Assembly: GCA_040394635.1 (NCBI GenBank)
Contig: JBEBRW010000025.1
Coordinates: 1-64,000 of the forward strand
Length of the DNA: 64,000 bases
Direction of reading: 5' to 3'
From: UBA5239 sp040394635
GTDB taxonomy: Bacteria > Verrucomicrobiota > Lentisphaeria > Victivallales > Victivallaceae
Position numbers and translations under genes: made by a program. Shown here piece by piece: positions 16,322 through 23,589 of this stretch. The first letter of the stretch is position 1. Each line of letters begins with the position of its first letter. The notes below the pieces were generated by a model. That model was given only the letters and a program-made list of their open reading frames with translations, was not told where the DNA came from and made no database searches.

Positions 16322-17107
16322 ATGTCTGAAATCATCTATAGCAGCGCAGTGACCGGCCGTGACCGGGAAATTCTGCAACTGCTGGGAAACTGCTTCCCTG
16401 AATACTGGCAGAAACACGCGGAAAAAGGCGTTTTCCCGCACGAGGAAGTGGCGTTTGTGGCGGATAGCTGCGGCAGGCCGGTGGGCCATGTCGGGGCGAT
16501 GCCGTTTGAGGTATTTCTGGCGGATGGGCGGACGGTCAAGCTGGCTGGTATCGCCTCGGTCGCCACCGACCCCGAATTCCGTGGCAAAGGCATCGCTGCA
16601 ACGCTGTGCCGCATGGCGCTGGAGTGGGGCCGGGCCAACGGCGTCATCGCCATGCCGCTGTACACGTCGCTCTTTGTGGTTTACGAGAAATCCGGCTGGA
16701 AAGTCTGCGGCAACGCCGCGCCGATCGTCCGTGTCAGCTCCGCTCCTACCCCCAGGCGGGCGACGGATTTGACCGCTTCGGAAAAGGCCAGGATCATCAA
16801 TTCCTATGAAAACAGCCCTGCGTTCCCCGGCAAGGTCAAGCGTGTCGCCCGCAGCAGTTTCTTCTCCTGGGAGCGGATGTTCCGCAATCCGGATTATTTA
16901 TTTTATCTGGATGATTCCGGCTATGGGCTGGAGGTCGACGGCGTACTGGCGGAGCTGTGCGGTGCCAAGCTCGCGACCGAGGCGGCGGACGCCGATCCTT
17001 ATCACGGCGAAAAACCGATGTGGGCCTGGACCTCGGAACCCGACAACGAAATCGCCGCGCTCATCCACGACGGTAAATTCTCTTTTCCGCTGGCCGACAA
17101 GTTCTGA
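16322..17107 (+). CDS. GNAT family N-acetyltransferase
   Basis: The 261-residue protein has a GNAT acetyl-CoA domain in its first 140 residues: GHVGAMPFEVFLADG, then VKLAGIASVATDPEFRGKGI with the R-G-K-G-I/A pyrophosphate loop, and ATLCRMALEWGRANGV. The C-terminal 110 residues are an extension of unknown fold that may help select the acceptor. The usual acceptors of this group are amines or aminoglycoside-like compounds; none can be named here. It follows the XRE gene by about 100 bases with a GGGG-type ribosome site. Confidence 0.85.
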   Translation: MSEIIYSSAVTGRDREILQLLGNCFPEYWQKHAEKGVFPHEEVAFVADSCGRPVGHVGAMPFEVFLADGRTVKLAGIASVATDPEFRGKGIAATLCRMALEWGRANGVIAMPLYTSLFVVYEKSGWKVCGNAAPIVRVSSAPTPRRATDLTASEKARIINSYENSPAFPGKVKRVARSSFFSWERMFRNPDYLFYLDDSGYGLEVDGVLAELCGAKLATEAADADPYHGEKPMWAWTSEPDNEIAALIHDGKFSFPLADKF

Positions 17108-17199
17108 TCTGTCCTGCAATATTTGGATAATGCTTTTGCAGTTTTTATCCATTTCCTATTTTCATCCCGGCTGTATATTTTAGGATAAAGGGAAAAAAT

Positions 17200-18033
17200 A
17201 TGCGTACACACAAGATCGATTTCCATGCTCATTGTGATTCCGATGATCCGGCGCTGATCCGGGAGTTTGTCAAGACTTATGAGGCGCGGGAAACCATGGC
17301 GGCGTTCATTGGCGGCCCGCGCTACGGCACCCGCGACTATACGCCCAACGAAAAAGTCGTGGAAATCTGCCGTCAATACCCGGATGTCCTGATTCCGTTC
17401 GCCAAAATCGACCTCTGGGATACGCCGCCGGACCCGGCGCAGATTCACCGCTACGCGGAAATGGGCGTCAAGGGATTCAAGTTCATTTACCCGTATTACG
17501 AATACGACCATGATTCCTACATGCCGGTGTACGCGGAAGTCGAGAAAACCGGGCTGCCGACGCTGTTCCACACCGGCAATTTCCGCCCCAGTGCCGCCGA
17601 TATCAAATGGCAGCGGCCGGTGCTGCGGAACATGGACCCGCTGACGCTGGACCGGGTGGCGCGCTCTTTTCAACGGATGCATATCGTCATGGCGCATCTC
17701 GGGACCACATTCTGGCGGGTTCAGGCCGCGGAAATGGTCAAGATGCACGCCAATGTTTACGCGGACCTGGCCGGATGCGGCAGCTGGCTGGCGATGTCGG
17801 CGGAAGAACTGGCCGTGCTTTTCAAACCGTATCTCACGGTGATGGATACCGAAGGAATATTTTTCCGCAAGCTGATTTTCGGCTCGGATTCGTATGTCAT
17901 GGTACCCCGGGTCATGCCGGATGCCATGCAGTGTTACGAGCACATCATCCGCCGCCTGGGCCTGCCTGTGGACATCGCCCGCGGCATCATGGGCGGCACC
18001 GCCGCCTCCTGGCTGGGCCTCAAACTCGACTGA
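17200..18033 (+). CDS. Amidohydrolase-family metal-dependent hydrolase
   Basis: The 277-residue protein is a TIM-barrel of the amidohydrolase-2 type. The metal-site pattern is present: IDFHAHCD near the N-terminus (H-x-H), LFHTGNF and VMAHLGTTFW (two further His) and LIFGSDSYV (the catalytic Asp). Members include decarboxylases, lactonases and uronate-type hydrolases. The length and the His/Asp set fit, but the substrate cannot be told. It lies upstream of the LacI-pseudopilin-beta-helix operon but is followed by that operon's own promoter. AGGGAAAA serves as ribosome site. Confidence 0.82.
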   Translation: MRTHKIDFHAHCDSDDPALIREFVKTYEARETMAAFIGGPRYGTRDYTPNEKVVEICRQYPDVLIPFAKIDLWDTPPDPAQIHRYAEMGVKGFKFIYPYYEYDHDSYMPVYAEVEKTGLPTLFHTGNFRPSAADIKWQRPVLRNMDPLTLDRVARSFQRMHIVMAHLGTTFWRVQAAEMVKMHANVYADLAGCGSWLAMSAEELAVLFKPYLTVMDTEGIFFRKLIFGSDSYVMVPRVMPDAMQCYEHIIRRLGLPVDIARGIMGGTAASWLGLKLD

Positions 18034-18065
18034 CTTCAGGGACAGAAAAAGTGTTTGGAAAAATC

Positions 18066-18141
18066 ATGCAAAATAGTTTGCATGGGTGTTGACAAAATAA
18101 AAATCCGGCGTTATAATAGTAGCATGCAAAATAGTTTGCAT
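18066..18141 (+). promoter_or_regulatory. Consensus promoter flanked by two identical palindromic operators
   Basis: The same 18-base palindrome ATGCAAAATAGTTTGCAT (7-bp perfect arms, 4-base centre) occurs at 18066-18083 and 18124-18141. Between them are TTGACA (18089-18094) and TATAAT (18112-18117), both perfect, 17 bases apart. One operator abuts the -35 and the other covers the expected transcription start; centres are 58 bases apart. The site lies just upstream of a LacI-type gene, so autoregulation and control of the whole operon is the natural reading. A dimer at each site, or a tetramer bridging them, could lock the promoter. Confidence 0.9.
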
Positions 18142-18153
18142 TGGAATATTTGA

Positions 18154-19176
18154 ATGAAAGAGAGCGTCAAAATCAAGAAAGTGACTTTGAAGGATGTGGC
18201 AGCGGCGGCCGAGCTAGCGGTGCCGACCGTGTCGCAGATTCTGAACGGACGGCGCAATTTCTGTTCGGCCGAGCAGGCCACACGGGTGCGGAACCTGGCG
18301 CAGGAAATGGGCTACATGCCGAATATCGGGTACAAGATCATGACCGGCCAGCAGACCCGGACGGTGGGGCTGATTTTTTCGCAGACCCGGACGTACCACG
18401 ACGAGCACGTCATGAAGCTGGCGATGAACCTGATTACCCGGCTGGAAAAACAGGGCGAGAGCGTATACGCCACGATCATGGAAGATGACGCGGCGAAGAA
18501 TTTGCAGAGTGTCCGCGAGCTGGTCAACCGGGGCTGCAGCGCGTTCATTTTTCTGGGGTCGCCGATCGGTTGCGAGGATATCCTGCCGGAACTGGACGGA
18601 CGCGGCATCAATTATGTGAGCGAAAACAACGATTGTTCGAAGCGGGATATTTCGCTGGATATTCCTTATGTTTACGAGCAATATATCAGGCATTTACTCG
18701 CGCAGGGGGTGACGAAATTCGTCTGCATCATGGCGGAGCCCTTTTTCGCATCGAATTGCCGGCCGGAGCTGAGTATCCTGCACGAAAAGGGGGTATTGAA
18801 AGCGCCGGGGCATTATTTTCACCGCATCGCGCCGATCGAAGGGGTGGATTTCGACTGTTCGGACCTGTATTTCGAGCAGGGTTATCAGGCGACGAAGAAG
18901 CTGCTGGCGGAGACGCCGGAACTGGCCGGATTCATCTATCCGCTGGATTACCTGGCCCTGGGCGGAATCAAGGCGCTGAACGAGGCCGGGCGGACCGCCG
19001 GCAAAGACGCCTGGGTGTATGGACGGAACAACACCCGCTCGGGGCGCTTCTCGCTGCAGCCGCTCAGCACAGCGGATTTATGCATCGACGAGCATGTGTC
19101 ATGGATGGTCGAGCATTTACACGACCGGATGCCGGTCATAAAGACATTGAGGCCTCAGGTTATTTATAGAAACTAA
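18154..19176 (+). CDS. LacI family transcription regulator
   Basis: The 340-residue protein has the LacI N-terminal DNA-binding domain (VTLKDVAAAAELAVPTVSQI then LNGRRNFCSAEQATRV and LAQEMGYMPN) and a periplasmic-binding-protein-like effector domain. The latter includes TVGLIFSQTR and an SAFIFLGSPIG segment. Such proteins release DNA when a sugar or sugar derivative binds. The recognition helix reads TVSQILNG rather than the common TVSRVLNG, consistent with its non-standard operator. It begins 12 bases after the downstream palindromic operator. It heads an operon with the pseudopilin and beta-helix genes (gaps of 20 and 13 bases). Confidence 0.93.
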   Translation: MKESVKIKKVTLKDVAAAAELAVPTVSQILNGRRNFCSAEQATRVRNLAQEMGYMPNIGYKIMTGQQTRTVGLIFSQTRTYHDEHVMKLAMNLITRLEKQGESVYATIMEDDAAKNLQSVRELVNRGCSAFIFLGSPIGCEDILPELDGRGINYVSENNDCSKRDISLDIPYVYEQYIRHLLAQGVTKFVCIMAEPFFASNCRPELSILHEKGVLKAPGHYFHRIAPIEGVDFDCSDLYFEQGYQATKKLLAETPELAGFIYPLDYLALGGIKALNEAGRTAGKDAWVYGRNNTRSGRFSLQPLSTADLCIDEHVSWMVEHLHDRMPVIKTLRPQVIYRN

Positions 19177-19196
19177 TATCCAAAGGAGATTGGAAG

Positions 19197-20015
19197 ATGA
19201 AACCGAAACGGGAAAAGATTTTCACGCTGATTGAGCTCTTGGTGGTAATAGCGATTATTGCGATACTGGCGGCAATGCTGCTGCCGGCGCTGAACATGGC
19301 CCGGCAGAAAGCTTATACGGCCTCCTGCATCGGCAATCTGAAGCAGATCAGCAGCGATGTTTTCATGTACAGCGGCGAAAACGACGATTATGTGCCGGGC
19401 AATGACAACATCTCCACCGATTCCGTCGACCAGACCGAGTATATCATCCGGTCGAACAGAGCGGTGAACCTCGGCAAATCGGCCAACGGCGGGAAGCGGG
19501 CGACCGGGACGATTCCGGCAGCTCAGATGGATGAGGGAATCAAATATCTCTATTGTTCAAGCGCAATCAAGGGGCCGCGGATGGATGCGGCGAATTACAA
19601 CGGTTTCGGCTACCGGGGTACCAATACGGCAAACCGCAAGAGCAGTTATTTGTATCTGCCCGGTTATACCAAGGAGCAATATTTGGTGAATTACGTCAAT
19701 GCCACCGCCAGGGCGGCCCGGCCTTACCTGACTCAGTTGAATACCGCTTACGGCGGCAGCGGCAAACTGGCGCACCGGGCCATGATGGGCGCGCCGCTGA
19801 CCGCGTGTGCATTCGATGCGGGCAAAGCGCCGCCGGTGTTGAACGGACACCAGACCGGCGAAGTCAGCAATGTGCCGATTTTCAAGCCGGATGGTTCGGT
19901 AAGTATCTTCAGTTTCAGAAATTCGGATATCGTGCCGAACGGGCTGAATATCGGGGCCGCGGGCCAGAACCTGGTCCGGACGGCAATGATTTACAATGCA
20001 TGTATAGAACGTTAA
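19197..20015 (+). CDS. Type II secretion-like pseudopilin (prepilin-type N-terminus)
   Basis: The 272-residue protein begins with a short basic leader (MKPKREKI), then FTLIELLVVIAIIAILA, the hydrophobic alpha-helix of type IV pilins and pseudopilins with the conserved Glu at +5. Residue -1 is Ile, not the usual Gly of prepilin peptidase sites. The rest is a globular domain with aromatic and Gly/Asn-rich segments. GGAGAT precedes the start. It lies between the LacI gene and a secreted beta-helix protein, so a role in presenting or exporting that protein is plausible but unproven. Confidence 0.88.
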   Translation: MKPKREKIFTLIELLVVIAIIAILAAMLLPALNMARQKAYTASCIGNLKQISSDVFMYSGENDDYVPGNDNISTDSVDQTEYIIRSNRAVNLGKSANGGKRATGTIPAAQMDEGIKYLYCSSAIKGPRMDAANYNGFGYRGTNTANRKSSYLYLPGYTKEQYLVNYVNATARAARPYLTQLNTAYGGSGKLAHRAMMGAPLTACAFDAGKAPPVLNGHQTGEVSNVPIFKPDGSVSIFSFRNSDIVPNGLNIGAAGQNLVRTAMIYNACIER

Positions 20016-20028
20016 AGAAAAGGATTGA

Positions 20029-21927
20029 ATGATGAAGTTAAGATTGTTGGTTTTTTCGGCGGTATTACTGTGTATGGTACAGGCGGATGAGGTGGTGAAG
20101 GTCAGCCAGTTCAACCCGTCGAAAAGCGATGCGACAAAAGCGGTGCAGGCGGCGATCGATTCCGGCGCGAAGAAGGTGATTTTCGACAATCCCGGTTATG
20201 AATATCTGGTGGAGCCGATTTTCCTGCGCAGCAATCAGGAAGTGGTCATTGCCGACGGCGTGGTGGTGCGGGCCATGCCGGACAAGTATTATGGGGTGAA
20301 CGACTCGCTGTTTACGCTGCGGAGCGTTGACAATGTCGTGATCAGCGGCGAGGGGACCGCCCGGCTGGTCATGAACAAACGCGATTATCAGGATATGACG
20401 CGGTACAAGCGCTCCGAGTGGCGGCATGCGATCTCAATTTTGAGCAGCCGCAAGATCACGGTGAAGAATCTGCAGGTCACCGGTTCCGGGGGCGACGGCG
20501 TCTATATCGGAGTCGACAGCAAAAACGCCGAGCGGCCGGAGGGATGCCGCGATATCGTGCTGGAGAATCTGGACGTGGCGGATCATCACCGGTTGGCGAT
20601 TGCGATTATCTCAGGGGAAGATGTCCTTATCCGCAATTGTAAATTCCTGAGCACGGAGGGGACCCCGCCGGGCTGCGGAATCGACCTGGAACCGAACAAA
20701 CGCCACGGCGAACGGATCATCAACTGCGTGATCGAGGACTGCGAGTTCAACGGTAACTCCTCGGCGGGAATCATCGCTTATATCGGTGCGTTGGAGTACC
20801 CGGTGAGTGTTACGTTCCGGAACTGCCGGATCGCCGATAACCGGCTCGGAATTCACATGAATGCCGATTGTGTGGAAGATAAACCGCAGCAGGGGATTAT
20901 CACGTTTGAGAAATGCGTGGTTACGGGAAGCCTCGACAGCTCCTTCATCATCCGGAACCAGCGCGCCGGGGGGCTCGAAATGAAGTTCAAAGACTGCATC
21001 ATCGAAAATACCAAAAGCACGGGCGCGCCGATCCTGCTGTATACCGAGCATCCGCAGGATTTCGCCAACGTCGAGTTCGATAACCTGCTGATCAAGCAGG
21101 ATTTGAGGGTGCCGGTAATCGCTTTCACCTCTTTGCTGGGGGCCGGGATCGGTTCTGTGAAGGGGTCCGTCACGGTACAGGACAAGTCCGGCAAAACCCG
21201 GAAATTCGACCTTGCGGGATTGTCAAAAACCTATAAGGCCAATCCGGAGCTGCAGAATTTCAAAACGGCCCAGCTGAATACTCAGGCGCTCAAACCGGCC
21301 GGGAAAAAAGTTTCCGCGGAAAATCCGTTTCAATTGCGCGGCATCAATCAATTTCTCCAATACGGCGAAGCGGGCAAGACGATTGACGTCAAGTTCAATA
21401 CCGTGTGGAACCATCGCCCGAAAGAAGCGATAGCGATGCCGGTGACGGTGTCCGATTCGCTCAATGTCCCGATCGGCGAATTCAAGGTGGACCGTGGCGA
21501 TTTTGCCTACCGCTTCACGCCGCCGTATGACGGGGTATTCAAGTTCGAAATCGATACGCAGGGGCGTTCGGTGATCATTTCGAGCAACGCTCCGGGACAG
21601 GGTTTCGGCGCGGCGAAAATCCGGATGATTCACAGCCACGGTTCGTTCTATTTCAATGTGCCCGCGGAGCTGGACAAAATCTCGGTGGAGACTTTCGCCG
21701 ACATCAACGAACCGGCGGAATTCCAGCTCATCGATCCGAGCGGCAAGGTCCGGGCTTCGACGCCCTACGAGGCCGGGGTCAAAGTGTTGACGGTACAGCG
21801 GCGGCCCACGGCGAAACCGGAGCTGTGGCAACTGAAGATCGTCAAGGCGCAGGAGGACCACGGTTTCCGGCTGGGCGCTCCGCTGCAGCCGATCGTCTAC
21901 AGCAGCCCCGACAACCGGATGCAATAA
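20029..21927 (+). CDS. Secreted right-handed beta-helix protein (pectate-lyase-like fold)
   Basis: The 632-residue protein has a signal peptide (MMKLRLLVFSAVLLCMVQAD) and then a beta-helix. N-terminal features KSDATKAVQAAIDSGAKKVI and YLVEPIFLRSNQEVVIADGV are those of GH28/pectate-lyase-like proteins. Repeated N/G-rich rungs run from about residue 95 to 350 (for example SVDNVVISGEGTARL, VENLDV-like turns and NSSAGIIAYI). The last 220 residues form a beta-sandwich-like region of unknown type. It probably cleaves or epimerises a polysaccharide, perhaps a uronic-acid polymer; the substrate cannot be read from sequence. It is the last gene of the LacI operon and ends in a shared terminator. Confidence 0.82.
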   Translation: MMKLRLLVFSAVLLCMVQADEVVKVSQFNPSKSDATKAVQAAIDSGAKKVIFDNPGYEYLVEPIFLRSNQEVVIADGVVVRAMPDKYYGVNDSLFTLRSVDNVVISGEGTARLVMNKRDYQDMTRYKRSEWRHAISILSSRKITVKNLQVTGSGGDGVYIGVDSKNAERPEGCRDIVLENLDVADHHRLAIAIISGEDVLIRNCKFLSTEGTPPGCGIDLEPNKRHGERIINCVIEDCEFNGNSSAGIIAYIGALEYPVSVTFRNCRIADNRLGIHMNADCVEDKPQQGIITFEKCVVTGSLDSSFIIRNQRAGGLEMKFKDCIIENTKSTGAPILLYTEHPQDFANVEFDNLLIKQDLRVPVIAFTSLLGAGIGSVKGSVTVQDKSGKTRKFDLAGLSKTYKANPELQNFKTAQLNTQALKPAGKKVSAENPFQLRGINQFLQYGEAGKTIDVKFNTVWNHRPKEAIAMPVTVSDSLNVPIGEFKVDRGDFAYRFTPPYDGVFKFEIDTQGRSVIISSNAPGQGFGAAKIRMIHSHGSFYFNVPAELDKISVETFADINEPAEFQLIDPSGKVRASTPYEAGVKVLTVQRRPTAKPELWQLKIVKAQEDHGFRLGAPLQPIVYSSPDNRMQ

Positions 21928-21940
21928 AGAATACAAAAAA

Positions 21941-21971
21941 ATGGCGGCCAAGTTCGGCCGCCATTTTTTTT
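21941..21971. terminator. Bidirectional terminator between the beta-helix gene and catalase
   Basis: A perfect 9-bp stem ATGGCGGCC / GGCCGCCAT (21941-21949, 21956-21964) with a 6-base loop is flanked by an A-run on the left and a T-run on the right. It can terminate both convergent genes. Confidence 0.92.
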
Positions 21972-21983
21972 CGTGATTAAAGA

Positions 21984-23504
21984 TTATTCCATGTCTTTGG
22001 CGGTGGCGGCTACGCGTTCTTCCTGCGTCATGGCGGCCAGCTTTTTGACTTTGTCCACGTCCAGCTTCAGCGCCTGTGCGAGGCGGGCGCCGAGGTCGGC
22101 ATCGGCCTTGCAGAAGAGCGCGATCTGACGGTACTGGACGCGCTTGAGCGCATGGCAGATGTGGCCGGTGATGTTCGAAATCAGGTTTGCTTTCGCCTGG
22201 TCGTCCATCACGCGGCGGTAGAGCTCGCCGGCCTGTTCGAAGTCGATGTCTTCGAGCACAACTTCATGACGGTCGAGCACGGCCTTGATTTCCACCGCGG
22301 GCGGGGCGAAGGCGGCGTCCGGGGCAGGGGTGCCCATGGAGTTCGGCCAATAGTTGGGGCCGCTGCCGCCGTTGCCGTTCACGGCCATCTGGCCGTCGCG
22401 CTGATAATGGTGCATCGGGCACTTCGGGGCGTTTACCGGGATCTGCTGGAAGTTGCTGCCGAGGCGCCAGCGCTGGGTGTCGCCGTAGGACATGATACGG
22501 CCCTGCAGGAGCTTGTCCGGCGAGGGGCCGATGCCCCGGACGAAATTGCTGGGGCAGAAGGCGGCCTGTTCCACATCGGCGAAGTAATTTTCGGGGTTGC
22601 GGTTCAGTACCATTTTGCCGAGCCGGATCAGCGGGTATTCGCTGTGGTACCAGACCTTGGTCACGTCGAACGGGTTGAAACGGAATTTCTTCGCCTGTTC
22701 CTGCGTCATGATCTGCACGTAAACGGTCCAGCTCGGGTAATTGCCCTTGGCGATTTCGTCGAAAAGGTCCTGGGTGCAGCAGTCGGGGCTCGAACCGGCG
22801 AGTTCTTCGGCTTCCTTGCCGGTGAGGGTTTTGAAGCCGAGGTCGGTTTTGAAATGGTATTTGATCCAGACGTATTCTTTTTTGTCATTGTACCACATGT
22901 AGGTGTGGCTGGAGTGCCCATCCATTTCGCGGTAGGACTTCGGGGTGCCGCGGTCGGAAAAGAGGATCATGACCTGGTGAATCGATTCCGGGGTCAGCGA
23001 GAGGAAATCCCAGAACATGGTGGCGTCTTTCAGGTTGTTGTGCGGATGGCGCTTCTGGGTGTGGACGAAGTCGGGGAACTTCATGGCGTCGCGGATGAAA
23101 AACACCGGGGTATTGTTCCCCACCATGTCGTAATTGCCTTCTTCGGTGTAGAATTTGACGGCGAAGCCGCGCGGGTCGCGGGCGGTGTCGGCCGAGCCGC
23201 GCTCGCCGCCGACGGTGGAGAAGCGGACGAAGAGATCCGTTTTCTTGCCGACTTTGTTGAAGAGATTGGCGCAGGTGTATTGGGTCAGGTCATCGGTCAC
23301 TTCGAAATAACCGAAGGCTCCGGCGCCCTTGGCGTGGACCACGCGCTCCGGGATGCGCTCGCGCCCGAAATGAGCGATTTTTTCCATGAATTGAGTGTCG
23401 ACCAGCGAGGTGTAACCGTTCTCCCGCATTCCCATGGTCAAAGACGCCAGATCATTGTCGACCGGGGCTCCCCCCGCGTTGGTCATTACCTTCTTTTCAT
23501 CCAT
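21984..23504 (-). CDS. katA: Monofunctional heme catalase
   Basis: Catalase dismutates hydrogen peroxide in the cytoplasm. The 506-residue length fits small-subunit clade 3 enzymes. Visible features are the distal His in ERVVHAKGAGAFGYFE (H57), the RDAMKFPDFVHTQKRHP region, and the heme-ligand segment RIMSYGDTQRWRLGSNFQQI with the proximal Tyr. AAGGAGGG precedes ATG 23504. It stands alone with its own candidate promoter. No regulator such as oxyR or perR is adjacent. Together with the peroxiredoxin and rubrerythrin-like genes it points to peroxide defence. Confidence 0.96.
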   Translation of the reverse strand: MDEKKVMTNAGGAPVDNDLASLTMGMRENGYTSLVDTQFMEKIAHFGRERIPERVVHAKGAGAFGYFEVTDDLTQYTCANLFNKVGKKTDLFVRFSTVGGERGSADTARDPRGFAVKFYTEEGNYDMVGNNTPVFFIRDAMKFPDFVHTQKRHPHNNLKDATMFWDFLSLTPESIHQVMILFSDRGTPKSYREMDGHSSHTYMWYNDKKEYVWIKYHFKTDLGFKTLTGKEAEELAGSSPDCCTQDLFDEIAKGNYPSWTVYVQIMTQEQAKKFRFNPFDVTKVWYHSEYPLIRLGKMVLNRNPENYFADVEQAAFCPSNFVRGIGPSPDKLLQGRIMSYGDTQRWRLGSNFQQIPVNAPKCPMHHYQRDGQMAVNGNGGSGPNYWPNSMGTPAPDAAFAPPAVEIKAVLDRHEVVLEDIDFEQAGELYRRVMDDQAKANLISNITGHICHALKRVQYRQIALFCKADADLGARLAQALKLDVDKVKKLAAMTQEERVAATAKDME

Positions 23505-23560
23505 AAGGGCTCCCTCCTTTTAGGGTGTCGTGTGCAAGGTTCCATAACGCAATGACAACT

Positions 23561-23588
23561 AATATAGCCCTTTAATTAGCCATGTCAA
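23561..23588 (-). promoter_or_regulatory. Candidate catalase promoter
   Basis: On the minus strand TTGACA (23583-23588) and TATATT (23561-23566) are 16 bases apart and about 57 bases upstream of the catalase start. The -35 box lies directly at the end of the upstream glycosidase gene. Confidence 0.6.
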
Positions 23589-23589
23589 A

